Shown: one piece after another, positions 12,209 through 23,564 of the stretch
How the letters are laid out: the number at the start of each line of letters is the position of its first letter
Numbering within the stretch: position 1 is the first letter of the stretch
Assembly (NCBI GenBank): GCA_963585895.1
Contig: OY757939.1
Coordinates: 29,141,022 to 29,205,021, forward strand
Direction of reading: 5' to 3'
From: Sepioteuthis lessoniana
Lineage: Eukaryota > Mollusca > Cephalopoda > Myopsida > Loliginidae
Length of the DNA stretch: 64,000 nt
Notes under the pieces: generated by a model
What the model was told of the DNA's origin: nothing
Seen by the model: only the letters and a program-made list of their open reading frames with translations
Database searches by the model: none
Translations under genes and position numbers: made by a program

Positions 12209-12461
12209 CTGTCATGGGCAAACTGTAGCTCACAGGTCACATGCAGCCTACAATCCTTTCTGAATGACCTGCCTAAGACTTCAATCAAAGAAAAAGAAAA
12301 AAAAAAAAAAAAAAAAATCAAATCAACTTTTCTATATTTTTAATTATTGATACACTCGAGTTAAAATTTTCTTGGATTTTTTCAAGTAGTGTTGCCTTTT
12401 TGATAACAAGTCATGTTCAATGTAACCCTCTCCTTAAAAAAAAAAGTATCACCCATGCCTG
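12209..12461. mobile_element. Candidate non-autonomous hAT-like element
   Basis: About 253 bp with imperfect inverted ends: CTGTCATGGGCAAACTG on the left and the reverse of CAGGCATGGGTGATAC on the right. The left end (tgggcaaactgtagctca) has the look of hAT/Charlie termini. The 8-bp flanks are only partly alike. It contains poly-A runs and no ORF. Confidence 0.4.
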
Positions 12462-13418
12462 ATTTAAACTAATATACTGACATTCATGATAGCTTTGTAA
12501 AGAAACACCAAGTTTATCATTACAATTTACAAAAGAATTACTGCTGAAAGTTACTTAATAAAACCATCTTCATTTTGTATCTGCATCTGTAAACAGAAAT
12601 CATGTCATTTTCTTCTCGTTACTTAAACATTGCAATAACTGCAGTTTGTAAGGAATCATTTTCAACTGTTTCCAAACAACTTGCACAATCTTAATAGATT
12701 TCTGTGAGCTGCATAAATATGGATAATGATGGTCTCCCAAGACTTATAGAAATACCAACTTCTAAATAATTACTTTTTTCACACATCTTATTTTAGCAAA
12801 AATAATTTTATTGTAATTGCAAACAAATAAGAATAAAAATAAATGTTTTCAAAATACAGGGTAAAAAAAAAAAAAAAAAACAGGAAATTTTTTGTTTGGT
12901 ATAAAAAATTTGATTTTTTTTTCTTCATTTAAGGAGTTGACCCATGGCTTATACAATTTCAACTAAACCTGACATCACCTTTTGGCAAATTTCTCATACC
13001 AATCAAATAATTCTTATTTTTCTTTTGTTTTAATTTCAATTATTTTCTTTCTTTTTTCCAATTACAATAAGATTAATTTTGCAAAAATAAGATGTGAAAA
13101 ACTGATAAATTTAAAAGTAAAAAATTCAAAATTCCACATACTGAGTAATAAACCTAAAAAGTGTGAAAATGTGTCAATACTGAGAAAATAGTTTTAAAAT
13201 AAGATATTGATACTGAGGTTAAAAAAAAAATTCGGATACATTCTTTAATTTGGGAATGCCTAATAGATTTCTACTGGACAGCTAGTTTTGAGAGTTCTGC
13301 AGATGAATGCAACCAGTGGGCTGAAAAGACATAGATAGAAACTGAGGTCCCCTTTTTTGTGACATGCAAGTTCACATTAGAATATCATAAAAAAATTTTG
13401 GAATTAGAATGAAAAAAA

Positions 13419-13423
<5 letters not shown>

Positions 13424-13484
<61 letters not shown>
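13424..13484. repeat. (TA)n microsatellite
   Basis: About 30 TA units preceded by A10. No adjacent element recognised. Confidence 0.97.
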
Positions 13485-13487
<3 letters not shown>

Positions 13488-13655
13488 TTGATAATAGTAG
13501 ATTCATATATAGATCAAAGAATCACTTGTTGTCTACAGAAATCACTATTAGTCATATGTTAAGTATGGGCCTTTCTTGGAATATATTTTTTTATAATCAT
13601 TATTTAACACATGAAATATTATAAAAGTTATTTAGTATGGACTAGAGTGCCTATT

Positions 13656-13810
13656 GTTTCAAGTAATTCTATCGAACAACCAATAATTCATACACAATTA
13701 TATGGTTTCAAGTAATCCTATCCAACAACCAATAATTCATACACAATTATATGGTTTCAAGTAATCCTATCCAACAACCAATAATTCATACACAATTATA
13801 TGGTTTCAAC
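13656..13810 (+). repeat. 49-bp tandem repeat, three units
   Basis: gtttcaagtaatcctatcc recurs at 13656, 13705 and 13754, and a partial fourth unit starts at 13803, a period of 49 bp. It belongs to the AT-rich periodic family also seen at 22960-23290 and precedes the LTR retrotransposon insertion site. Confidence 0.88.
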
Positions 13811-13936
13811 CAATTATTTACATTCAATAATAATCATCATGTTTCCAAATACCTATATGGTTTCAAGTCATTAAAGCAATTCTTAGTAAACAATTATAGC
13901 TGAAGTAACTATCTAAATGAAAATGATTTACACTGT

Positions 13937-14234
13937 GTAAGGAAAAAAGGGGTCGGAACTCCTTCATGCCAACTATGCTGCTCACACCAACTTTCAGAGT
14001 AACACGACTTCGCAATTCACGCCAACTCCTCTTAACTCAATGTCTGCTCTCCGCTTTCAGAATAACACCCCCTGCCTCACCAATTTGGTCTTTTTATAGC
14101 CTCTTCTCCTCATATGCAAATTACTGCTACTCACATATGAGGAGTCCACAAACTCACATTCCTCTTTTTTCTTTTCACAACGGTCAAACGCAGACGCGAT
14201 GTGAGTAATCTATTCCATTACTTTTTATACCACA
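13937..14234 (-). repeat. 3' LTR of the LTR retrotransposon
   Basis: 298 bp, starting TGTAAGG and ending ATACCACA on the plus strand. In element orientation it contains a TATA box (TATAAAAAG at 14090-14098) and an octamer-like ATGCAAAT (plus strand). A purine-rich tract (ATGGGGGCG, minus strand) directly precedes it in element orientation and is the likely polypurine tract. Confidence 0.92.
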
Positions 14235-14250
14235 CGCCCCCATGATCATT

Positions 14251-15165
14251 TCACAGTACATAGTCCCATGCCCAAATTGGCGCAGCACGTTCTCTCTGTG
14301 GTCTTTGCATTGCCACTGGTTCATCTTCATTGCCCTCTGGCCTAGCACTTACATCATTGTCTATGTGGACCATACACCTCAAATCTAAAATATGCCGTGG
14401 CATTCCATCAACACTCAAGTTGTTAGGGGATTGTACATCAGTAATCACTCCTCTTCCCCATTGCGTTGTACATCATGCGTTCGATGGATTCTGGCTGGTC
14501 CCTGCTCATCGATTTCTTGGGATGTATCTCTTGGGTGCCTCCATTCATAGTTAAAAACTAATCTATGCGGCACTGTGTCATCTCTCTGTCCGACCTTGGG
14601 AGCCATGTCCCAGAATGTGGCCTCTTCAGGTGATATCCCTCCCCTCTCAGCTATTGCTTTCACCGTCCGATGATGTCGCTCCACCATTCCATTTCCTCCA
14701 GGCATATAGGCCATCCTGTAATAGCTTCTTATCTTTCATTTTTTTAGCATCGTCTGGAAGATTTCTGAGCGAAAAACAGTGCCATTGTCCATTATCACCT
14801 CCATTACAGGACCACATTCAAGCATCACCTTTTCCAATTCCTCTGCAACTGCTGATGCCGATTCTGCATGCAACTCCCTCCATATCGCAAGTCTACCAGG
14901 TCCACAGTCAATCATTGACAAGTATGCTCCCCCACGATTGTGTGTAATGTCGATAGCTAATCTTGTCCAATACTTCGAAGTCCCAATTTCCCCAGAATCA
15001 TGTATATTTGACATCGGACGCAATTCTTAACCACCTTCTGAACTTCTCGTTTTATATGTGGATCAACTTTCCGCATCAAATATAATGTTCTTTCCACTCC
15101 CATGTGGTGCATACCATGCAACTCTTCTAGTTCTCCAATTCTTAGACAGCATACCGGGACCTCTT
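14251..15165 (-). pseudogene. Integrase of the LTR element
   Basis: An HHCC zinc domain is visible at about 15040-15130 (HGMHHMG, then NCVRC). The catalytic core follows with D in AIDITHNRGG, D in MDNGTVFRS (both in the 15023-14736 frame) and E in GNGMVERHHRTVK (14714-14445 frame), a D,D,E triad. Frameshifts separate the three frames, the last being 14448-14251. The gene ends about 16 nt before the polypurine tract. Confidence 0.87.
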
Positions 15166-15174
15166 CTTTCTCAA

Positions 15175-15498
15175 CTAACCATTTTTTTTTATCCGTGTCA
15201 GCATATCTGCCTTGTTTCTCTCTGATGGCACAAACACTGTCTTTATTTGCAGTTTAAATTCGGATATAAACTCTCCAAGTATCCCTAATCTCCACTTTAC
15301 AATCACTTTTCCAGCACCCTTTGTTCGTATTCTTCCACCCTCCTCCACTGTAGAGGTCACCCAACTTAGTACTGTGGCTGAATCAGTTCTTATTTCGATT
15401 TCTCTCAATCTCCATTTTATGGCTAAATTGATGCCTTTCAGAACAGCATCCAACTCGGCCACATTAATATGATTATAATCATTTTTTTTCTCAACCAT
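15175..15498 (-). pseudogene. RNase H domain of the LTR element
   Basis: A 107-codon frame with the RNase H acidic motifs: NVAELDAVLKG (Glu), IRTDSATVLSWV (Asp) and SERNKADMLTR (Asp). It follows RT and precedes integrase, as in metavirid-like and BEL-like elements. The start Met is internal; the domain is really part of the fused pol frame. Confidence 0.85.
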
Positions 15499-15638
15499 GT
15501 CACATCCTCCGCCACCAAACTGCGAATCTCCACAACCACACCTGTTGCAATACTGCTTGCATCACACCACACCACACCACTCCTCTTTTTGTTTCAAGTA
15601 TGTACCAAGCTCCAGTAACAGGGTCTTTCTTTTCTACA

Positions 15639-16428
15639 TCAACTAGAATTTCCTGTATTACCTTGAGTTTTACAATCAACTCTGTCCTCCCAGTCTACTC
15701 CACTAGCTCTATTTTTTACATAACTACATGCCAGTCGTAGCCATCCAGCAACTGGATAGTGCCCCAACAATTTGCTACAAATAGAAAATAACTCCCATCT
15801 ACTTATTTCTCCTATCACTGGGATCTCGTTGCCTCTTCTGAACATCAGCTTTCCCGTCTTGTTCATAAGCTTAAAGCCCAGTGCCGCTCCTCCGTCCAGG
15901 GACTCTGGTGATTTTGCTTTCAGATGTTCCACAACCTCTTGTCGATATCTTCATTACATCCACCATTATATTGTCAATGTACGAATCGGTGGCCTCTTTT
16001 GTTTTGCTTCCTTTCTTCAACACCGTTTTTAACACGGCTGCCATAATCTTTGGCGCAACATTAAATCCAAATCCTAACCGTGTCAGGCAATAAGTTTTTC
16101 CTATAGTGCTGACCAGCTGGTACTGCCATAGTTCCTTTGCTACATGTAGCTGTAAGTAGGCAGACTTAAGGTCCACAATAGCAGTTCCTCCTTCCAACCG
16201 TCTCCACTTTCTCATCTTTTCATCGCACACGTCTATTATATCGCTCCCGGTATGATACGCCACAAAACGGTTCCATTCACGGTAGTCTAACACTGGCTTA
16301 ACTTTCTTCTTTGTGGCCTGGAACACTGCCATCAATGGTAACACACCTTTTCCTTCTCCCTTCCATGGTACAAGGATACCGTCTGCAATCCATCTTTCTA
16401 CCTCCTCTTCAAACTGAGTTTTTCTCAC
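15639..16428 (-). pseudogene. Reverse transcriptase of the LTR element
   Basis: The main frame (16428-15871) has RT signatures: VKPVLDYREWN, motif A as IVDLKSAYLQLHV with its catalytic Asp, and LTRLGFGFNVAPKIM before the active site, which reads YIDNIMVD. The second catalytic Asp is replaced by Asn. A frameshift near 15900 moves the connection domain into a second frame (15932-15639) that ends in a premature stop. Both lesions argue the copy cannot reverse transcribe. Confidence 0.87.
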
Positions 16429-16882
16429 TTTCCAATGAGTTCTTATAAAATTTTACTCTATTCTGTAACACTGGTGGCTCTCCCTTCCATTTCACCATCC
16501 ATTTCTCTCCATCAAAATTTGCTTCAAAGTCTTTATCCTCAATTTTGCAAACATTCAGCCGATGGGCAGCCACAGCACAGTGTACATCTCCAAATTTCAC
16601 CTCTGCTTTCTTTATAGTCACACCTCCCATCTCATTGATTACATCCATTCCAATTATGATGTCGATCCCATCAATGATGCGATTCATTAATATCACTTCC
16701 ACTTTTACTCGTACTCCACGTGCTTTAATCTCCACTTGCCAGGCTCCTTTACATTTTATGTCCCTCCCATCTATTGCTTTCACAGTGCCGCATCTACCGC
16801 ATCCACTCATAAGTCTGGAATTGATTAAAGCGGTGCTGCACCCAGTATCAACAAGTGCGGTCATCACCGTTTTATTCACCAC
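16409..16882 (-). pseudogene. Aspartic protease and linker of the LTR element
   Basis: A 157-codon open frame starts just downstream of the gag remnant. It carries the retropepsin active-site motif as ALVDTGCSTALI (DTG) near its N-terminus and a second hydrophobic IIIGMDVI segment (flap and core region) about 70 residues later. It would process the polyprotein. It overlaps the RT frame by about 20 nt in a different register. Confidence 0.8.
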
Positions 16883-16959
16883 TACTTCTATTATTGGAAG
16901 AGGCCAATACTGCGCCTTCAGTCTGTTGCCAGGGTAGCTACTGACGCAGAAGCTCCCCC

Positions 16960-17671
16960 TTGCTCATTTCCCTGAATCTGAGTACAATACCTTGCCATAT
17001 GTCCAAACTTTCCACAATTGTAGCATATTACTTTAGCTCTAGGTATCTCCGTACAATCTTTAATATAGTGTGGTCCTCAACATCTAAAGCACTGAAGGCT
17101 TGATAACCCCTTTTGAGCTTTATTTCTCAATGCATTGCTTTGTGCACTCGCTCCGACCAACTCAGTTTTTTGCATCCTTTTGCTTACTAATAGCTGTGCA
17201 GTTGGTAACAGCTTGCTTACGTCCATTCTTTCTATGTGAGGTAACAGCTGTAGTGCCACAGATACGTCATCTGGGAATCCCGTGAAGAATGCAAGTTTAG
17301 CTGTATAGTCCAGCCCTATCCCTACGTATCCTGCTAGTCCAGCTAATCTTGATTGTATTGGCATAGACATCAACTGATTCTCCTGTCCACTTGAATCTTT
17401 CAGCTTTTCATATGCCTCAAAAGGCCCTTCAGTGAATGCCGTCACTAGTCTCATCTCTATCTGTTCTGCCCGTACTTGGTCTTCATTGCTCATCTCAAGA
17501 TAGAGAGAGGGTGCATCTCTATGCAGAAAGAGTGGAATGAAACTCGCAAGGTCTTGCACTTTTTGGTAGCTTAGCTACCAGTTCCACCTTTTTTATCCAC
17601 CCGACTACATCACCTTCTCCACTAAAAGGTGGTATAACATCCTTGCCCAACCTCAGTAGCCCTGATTCCAT
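16960..17671 (-). pseudogene. gag-like gene of the LTR element, frameshifted
   Basis: The first ATG after the 5' LTR is at 17671. The frame shifts near 17570, continues for 160 codons (17559-17077), meets a TGA inside a zinc knuckle (CFRC then stop), and reopens with a second intact knuckle (CYNCGKFGHMARYC, about 16990-17035). Two CCHC knuckles after an alpha-helical capsid-like stretch are typical of Gag nucleocapsid. It would package the element RNA. Non-functional in this copy. Confidence 0.8.
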
Positions 17672-17694
17672 GATCTCTTCGTACGGAAATAGCT

Positions 17695-17994
17695 TGTAAG
17701 GAAAAAAAAGAGATCAGAACTCCTTCACGCCAACTATGCTGCTCGCACCAACTTTCAGAGTATCACGACTTCGCAACTCACGCCAACTCCTCTTAACTCA
17801 ATGTCTGCTCTCTGCTTTCAGAATAACACCCCTGCCTTGCCAATTTGGTCTTTTCATAGCCTCTTCTCCTCATATGCAAATTACCGCTACTCGCATATAA
17901 GGAGTCCACAAACTCACATTCATCTTTTTTCTTTTCCTGACAATCAAATGCAGACACGATGTGAGTAATCTATTCCATTACTTTTTATACCACA
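17695..17994 (-). repeat. 5' LTR of the LTR retrotransposon
   Basis: 300 bp matching the other LTR end to end. The central TATA motif is altered (TATGAAAAG in element orientation, about 17850-17858), which would weaken the promoter that drives the element. The sequence just inside (minus strand, agctatttccgtacgaag) should hold the primer-binding site, but no tRNA match was identified. Confidence 0.92.
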
Positions 17995-18559
17995 CACAGT
18001 TATATGGTATAAAGTATTCCTATACAATTCAAATAATTTTGAATATATTTTTTTAATAAAAAACTAATAAGATTTAATGAGTAAAAATGAAGTAAATGAT
18101 TTAAACTCACTCTTATCAGACCGGTATTATGAAACTATTACATTCCTATATAATTTTTCCTGTACATTAGTTAAAATAAGGTGTTAATATCATTGATTAT
18201 AAAAATTTTGATACATTTCTAAATTAGAAAATGCATTACAACTTTCTCTGGAATCTTTTTCTTTAACTCATGGAATAATATTATAAAAGTTATTTAATAT
18301 AAACTGCTCATGAGGTCAGCAAATGTACTTATGTCTAGTGGGCTGGCAGGGCACAAAAAAAAAAAAAAAAAAAAACACTATCTTATCAGTGAGATTCTTA
18401 AATTTGTTCTAAAATGCAATTGCACAATAATAACAGAATTTGTTAAGATAGTGTTTTTTTTTTCAAGAACACAAAATGCATTCTTGACAACAATAGATTT
18501 TGGCAGAGAGAGAGAATGTAAAGCAGGCAAAGTTTTAAATCAACACAAGTTTTAGTTGG

Positions 18560-18920
18560 TGTATTATCATTTTTAATATAAAGATGGTGTATTATCTTTA
18601 GTTTACAGAATCTAAATACAGATGATGTTCTAGCAATTGAATAAAACTTCAAACGCTTTCATAATTGACTTGTCTCATCAGATGGTCTTTAACAAAAATA
18701 GAGACCTGTACATATTTTGATTTGAAAAAGAAAGCTCATAAAAATATCTCTGTTTATCTATTGGGAGCAAGGTGTTCAGCATAGAGGTTATTTCAAAAAG
18801 TCAACAACCCTTTGAGTTTGTACTTCATATCAGACACACCATAAATAACATGTAGTTATAACAGATCTAAATTCTTTCGAATTCATTTCTGGTAAGAGAA
18901 AAGTCCCATGTATAGTATTA
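18560..18920 (-). other. 3' UTR of the small membrane-protein gene, with possible poly(A) signal
   Basis: After the stop codon the minus strand has no further reading frame of note. An ATTAAA variant poly(A) signal lies at 18572-18577 (minus) and no AATAAA was seen between it and the stop. The end of the transcript is inferred to lie near 18555. Confidence 0.4.
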
Positions 18921-19061
18921 TTACTTCTTGAGAGACCGACAGGAGTTATCGTATATCTGTCGGGTACTAAACAAGGAAACAGATACACCAAATACTGTCA
19001 AAGTTACAGCAGCAGGAAGAATAAATTGATCAAAGTTGCGGCTCTGAGTGGAAACATCTCC
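18921..19061 (-). CDS. Terminal coding exon of the same small membrane protein
   Basis: A polypyrimidine tract and cag at 19062-19064 (minus strand) precede 46 sense codons and a TAA at 18921-18923. The peptide starts GDVSTQSRNFDQ, has a hydrophobic span of about 20 residues starting FILPAAVTLTVFG, and ends with a basic tail (CRSLKK). Joined to the exon at 22543-22641 it makes a 79-residue protein: presequence at about 1-33, membrane helix at about 46-65, short charged C-terminus. This architecture fits small accessory subunits or assembly factors of the mitochondrial inner membrane, but I could not match one, so no symbol is given. The intron between them (19062-22542) holds SINEs A and B and D repeats. 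Confidence 0.78.
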   Translation of the reverse strand, partial: GDVSTQSRNFDQFILPAAVTLTVFGVSVSLFSTRQIYDNSCRSLKK

Positions 19062-19329
19062 CTGAAAAAAAGAAAACAAATAAATAAATAAAATAAATTT
19101 TTAAAAATGTGTAAAGTTTAAATTTCATTAATAGATAATTTCTGGCCAAACTGTCTTTACAATTGCTATCATAAACTCCAATGCTGTAAACATCAACTTT
19201 CAAAGAATGTTTGGACACTTAGATACAGAGAAAATGGAAGTTTTTTTTTGTTTGTTTTTTTTTTCCCCACACAGGAAGATAAACAATGTCAACATCTATA
19301 GGATTATGTAAAATATATAAAGAGGAACC

Positions 19330-19577
19330 TTTGGTTTGGTTTGGTTTCTTTGTTTGATGGCATGTCAACCTTTGAAGGTTATTTAATGCTAAAGCCATTC
19401 TCCTTGAAGAACAGTTATGGTACTATTTAATCCTTAGCTAGGAGGATAAGGGGGTTCATACCTTTCCCAAGGGTATTTGCCCAAAAGTGAACATAATAGC
19501 GTGACTGGAGTATGAACTCGCTTACTACGATTCCACAGTCCATTGCTTTAACCATTACACCATGAGGACACCCCCCT
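19330..19577 (-). mobile_element. SINE family B, tRNA-derived
   Basis: On the minus strand the head reads gtgtcctcatggtgtaatgg (A box) and then a B box (gagttcatactcc), followed by a core (aatacccttgggaaaggtat, agctaaggattaaatag) and a tail that ends in (aaacc)n. Copies with the same head are at 33.8, 36.4 and 39.3 kb. Confidence 0.86.
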
Positions 19578-19593
19578 AGAGGAACCTTTGGGT

Positions 19594-19861
19594 ATTTGTG
19601 TAGCAGTTAGTGAGTAAAGTGTTTGCTAATGGTCTGGGAGATCAGGGTTCAATCCCAGGTTGGGTCAGACCAAAGACTTTAAAAATGGAACTTGATACCT
19701 ACTTGCTTAACACTCAGCATTATAAGGTATGTATCAAGGGTAAAGTGGAGCAATCCAGGGATAAGAGTAACACCCTCCCCTATACCTCGGTGTAGTAGCT
19801 ATTGAAAAGGGAACCTTCAGGTCGCCCTCAACTACGGTCGCCGACTTTACTTACTTTTTAC
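19594..19861 (+). mobile_element. SINE family A, in an intron of the small gene
   Basis: Head gtagcagttagtgagtaaag, B box ggttcaatcccagg, and the complete body and tail. It sits 17 bp after a family B copy in the opposite orientation and lies antisense to the host gene. Confidence 0.86.
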
Positions 19862-20064
19862 TTTATTGTCTACACAGCCTTGCTGGAAAACAAATGTTTC
19901 TCCCCACCATATTGTGTTTGTTTTTAAAAGGATTTGAGTGATTTTAATAGCATGATAACCTGTCTAGGGTTATTTCATACCAAGAGGTTAATGAATCACA
20001 TTCCTACTTACGTTTTTTGAGTAGTTTTTTTTTTTGCACATTGTTCTATGGAATATGTATAATT

Positions 20065-20310
20065 TTTAAACAGATCTATTTGATCCATAGATGAGACCCT
20101 AACAGATACTACTACTGAGTCAAAGTAACCCTGGGAGAAATAACAATGAAAGGATACTCCATACTTCCAAGAACTCCAGAATTGGAGCCTGACCATCAGA
20201 TGCAGTTTAGTGTCATACCCAGGACACCCCACTTTTTGTGGGGAGAGTGCCTCTCTGCAGGAAATAGTCAGCGTATACCAAGCCTTGCGGACAGGATGGG
20301 TTTTTAAAAG
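20065..20310 (+). repeat. Repeat D, 3' module
   Basis: gatgagaccctaacagatac, catcagatgcagtttagtg and cccaggacacc match the D 3' module; a related fragment is at 23285-23500. Confidence 0.68.
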
Positions 20311-21462
20311 GAGATCTATCAAATGCCAGATTTTGTTGAAACTGTAAAAGCTTCAACCCGCCTACACACACACCAATTCCAGAATACCACAATATTGCAA
20401 TTTTTATTGATGAGAATATCTCTTGATCCAACTATGGGGCAGAACATATAACATTAGTTCTTCACCCCTAGTGAGTAACCCTAAATCTGATCTCTCACTC
20501 TTCTGAACAATGGGTGAACCCAACCATCTCAGTCCTGTGGTGCTAACCGTCTATGTTTTTCTATAGTGGAGAGAGACCCCAGCCCGAATTGGCACCACAG
20601 CCACCAGTCCTGGGCTGCAACTCACCAGTCTAACTCCTGATTGCTTCCTTGAATATATGTGTCCTGGCTTCCAGAAAAGAAAACAGTTTTTTCTTCCTCA
20701 CATGGAATGGACCCCCATCTCCCAAAACGAAAATACTTTTAAAATTATAACCTTGTCTACTAAACTGACTGTACTAGTGCCAAAGACTCAAGTTTATCAT
20801 GGATGTTAAAAAAATTAAAAAAATAAAAATAAAAACTTTCATCCTCAAAAAATTATTTTCTTCTATTTTATCCTTTATTAAAATCTGCTGACTTCCCAAG
20901 ATGGCTTAGATATCTTTTTGATACTACTATTTGCACATGTATATACATACATATTACCTATGCACACACACACACACTATACTTACATGCAAGGCCAGTT
21001 TTAAGTCAATTATCAGAGGATGAATTTTAAAATAACTTCAAAAGCTTAAGGCAGAAATTAGGAAATACACTGAACCTTGAAGCAGCTTAAACAGCACAGA
21101 TAGAGAAGTTACTGAAATAGCAGAGTAGAGGACCCCACTAACAAGTTTCTAATTGGGCTCTGCACTTTCTAACACTAGCCCTGCCTATATGCATACATAT
21201 TCATATAGACATGCTCACACCTACAAAACATCATCCACCCTCAAAATGGGGATATCAGTTTCTTTTAAGTTCCAAATTAGTCCCATTTACTCTTTCATAT
21301 CTTGAACACAATTTTCTTGAATTGAAGTAAATCTCAAATCTGATGAGGCTGCCCATAGCCAATCACAAGAGCCTATTTGATTTGATTCTTATAGAACCAT
21401 GACCTTTCCCAGACAATCATACCTATACAAATTTTTGCAACATCTGCTATACCAGGCATCAT

Positions 21463-22275
21463 TGTTTGGTTTGGTTTGGTTTGATGGCATATCAAACATT
21501 GTTGGTTATTTAATGCCAAATCTTTATACAGATATATTAAAGATATCTGATTTGTAAACGCATTTTCTTGATAACATTTTTAAACAAGCCTGAGCTCATT
21601 TTTTTTCAACACAGTTTAATGGTTTCAAGTATTGTTATGTAACAGTAATAATTTAACATCGATCATTTGTTTGCACACAATTAAATAGATATACATATGT
21701 ACATGTTAGGGATTAGTTAGTTGATAATTTCATTTCTAAATGAGTTAAAATTAATTTGTTCACACTCTAGTATAGCTCTTGTTACTACACAGTTAAATGG
21801 TTTCAATTATTGCTATTTTACATTGAGAATTCAATTCAATATTCATCATTTGTTTGCATACAATGAAGGAGTTGAGAAGCATTTCTATTGAACACTAATC
21901 ATTCATTTGCACATAGTTAATGGTTCCAAGTGTTGCTATATATCACCAACAATTCAATTAAACATTAGTCATTTGTTTACACACAGTTAAATGATAAACA
22001 TTCCATTTCTAACAATTCAATTTAGTATAAGTCATTTGTTTGCACACAGTTTAAATAGTCAAACAGTTCTATTTGACCCATAGATAGGGCCTTATCAGGT
22101 GCTACCACTTCGGGTCAGAGAGGACCTAAGAGTAATGGCAATGAAGGAGTACTCCACATTCTTCAAGACTGGAGCCTCACTATCAGATGGTTTAATGTCA
22201 TATCCAGGACACTCATTGGGGGGTACCTCTCTGCAGAGATGCAGTCAGTGTATTCTACAGCCCCAGGCAACTCAG
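21463..22275 (+). repeat. Repeat D, full length
   Basis: The clearest complete copy, about 810 bp: (ggttt)n, gatggcatatcaaacattg, atttaatgccaaatc, hinge, about seven periodic units with cacacagttaaatg spaced 70-80 bp, then the 3' module ending gtgtattctacagccccagg. It lies in the intron between the two coding exons. Confidence 0.78.
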
Positions 22276-22470
22276 TTGCAACCTTCAAGGGTTATTTAAT
22301 GCCAAAGCCATTCTTGTACAAGAACAGTAGTGGGCTATTTAACCCATAGCTGGGGAGATAATAGGATTCATACCTTTCTCAAAGGTATTAGTCCAATAGT
22401 GAATGTAATATCGTGAATGGAGTTTAATGTCACAGACCACCATGTTAACCACTAAACCAAAGAGATCTCC
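22265..22470 (-). mobile_element. SINE family B, degenerate
   Basis: Tail (aagggttatttaatgccaaa), core (catacctttctcaaaggtat) and a decayed head (caccatgttaaccactaaac) follow directly on a D repeat. It lies 70 bp downstream of the donor of the first coding exon. Confidence 0.7.
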
Positions 22471-22542
22471 AAAAACATTTTTTTAACAATACAAATATTA
22501 ATTTTGACTGCTATTCATGGATCCACAATAGGTGATAATTAC

Positions 22543-22641
22543 CTGAGACACTCTCAGCAAAGGCAGAGCTGTCCGGGAGAAAAAACGACGAATAATAGAG
22601 CTTTTGGGGGCCAGAGCCACTTGTCTCATAGCAGAAGCCAT
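22543..22641 (-). CDS. Coding exon 1 of a small mitochondrial-like membrane protein
   Basis: Reading the minus strand from the ATG at 22641 gives 33 uninterrupted codons beginning MASAMRQVALAPKSSIIRR and ending at a CAG followed by a good donor (gtaattatc). Upstream on the minus strand a long pyrimidine run ending in tag (22656-22658) forms an acceptor, so the exon is 22543-22655 with 14 nt of 5' UTR. The peptide is rich in Arg, Ser and Ala, has no acidic residue and contains an RRFFSR stretch, the pattern of a mitochondrial presequence. The intron is phase 0, matching the exon at 18921-19061. No family was recognised. That it is a real exon is inferred from splice sites, phase and composition. 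Confidence 0.78.
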
Positions 22642-22959
22642 TAAGATAAATCAACCTACAAAAGAAAGAAAGAAAAAAAAATTAGTTCAAATTTTTTTTT
22701 AATAATTAAAAGGATATTGGTGGATATCTGTTGTATAAAAGTAAATTTCAGATGTTTTCCTTAGAAATGAATTGTTCTTTTTGACCAATTTTAATGGCAT
22801 GTCAACAAGTTTAGGGTTATTTTGAGCCAGGAAGTTAGAAAATCTCATTCATTATATATACATTAATATTTACACTTTTGTGTAGTCATTTCTTAGAATC
22901 TTTGTTTTTTTTGTTTTTTTGCACAGCTATATATCAAGTATTCTAATACTAATATTTTA

Positions 22960-23290
22960 TATACAATTATATGGTTTCAATTGACTATTTCCTATTTGAT
23001 AATAATAATAATCATTTTCAGTTACATGGTATTAAATAATCCTATCTAATACAAATAATTAACACACAGTTATATGGTTTCAAGTAATCCTATCCAACAA
23101 CCAATAATTCATACACAATTATATGGTTTCAACCAATTATTTCCATTCAATAATAATAATCATTTATTAGTAAATAGCTATATGATTTCAAGTAACTGTA
23201 AACAATTATAGCTGAAGTAACTATCTAAATAAAAATCATTTACACAGTTATATGGTATAAAGTATTCCTATACAATTCAAATAATTTTCA
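22960..23290 (+). repeat. Paralogue of the LTR-element target (empty site)
   Basis: Matches 13680-13936 joined to 18000-18055 but without the 4-kb element. The region around catttacacagttatatgg (23228-23250) is the uninterrupted version of the LTR insertion site. It carries one unit of the 49-bp repeat instead of three. Confidence 0.82.
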
Positions 23291-23564
23291 AACAGACCTA
23301 TTTGACGTCTAGATGAGACCCTAACAGGTACTAGCTCTCAGTCAGAATGGATCTGGGAGTAATGGCAATGAAGGGACACACTACAGAGCTCCAAAACTGT
23401 AGTCTCACCATCAGATGCAGTTTAGTGTTATACAGTAGACACCCATCTTGAGGAAGTCTTACCCCTCTGCAGGGGTCATAGTAAACATATTTTAACCACA
23501 ACTTCCAGGATGGATTTTTCTTTTAGAATCAGAGATGTATGATACCTAACAGGAGTAAAAACTA

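Larger units (their letters stand above)
13937..17994 (-). mobile_element. LTR retrotransposon (gag-PR-RT-RH-IN order), decayed
   Basis: Two direct repeats of about 300 bp (13937-14234 and 17695-17994), each TG...CA, flank minus-strand remnants of gag, aspartic protease, reverse transcriptase, RNase H and integrase, in that order. A 5-bp target duplication is visible with one mismatch (CACTG at 13932-13936, CACAG at 17995-17999). RT before integrase excludes a copia order. The 5-bp duplication suits a Gypsy-like element, but the RT and RNase H look atypical and the clade is not assigned. Frameshifts and stops occur in gag and RT, and the RT active site reads YIDN instead of YxDD, so the copy is dead. 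The LTRs differ at roughly 6-7 % of sites by eye. Confidence 0.93.
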
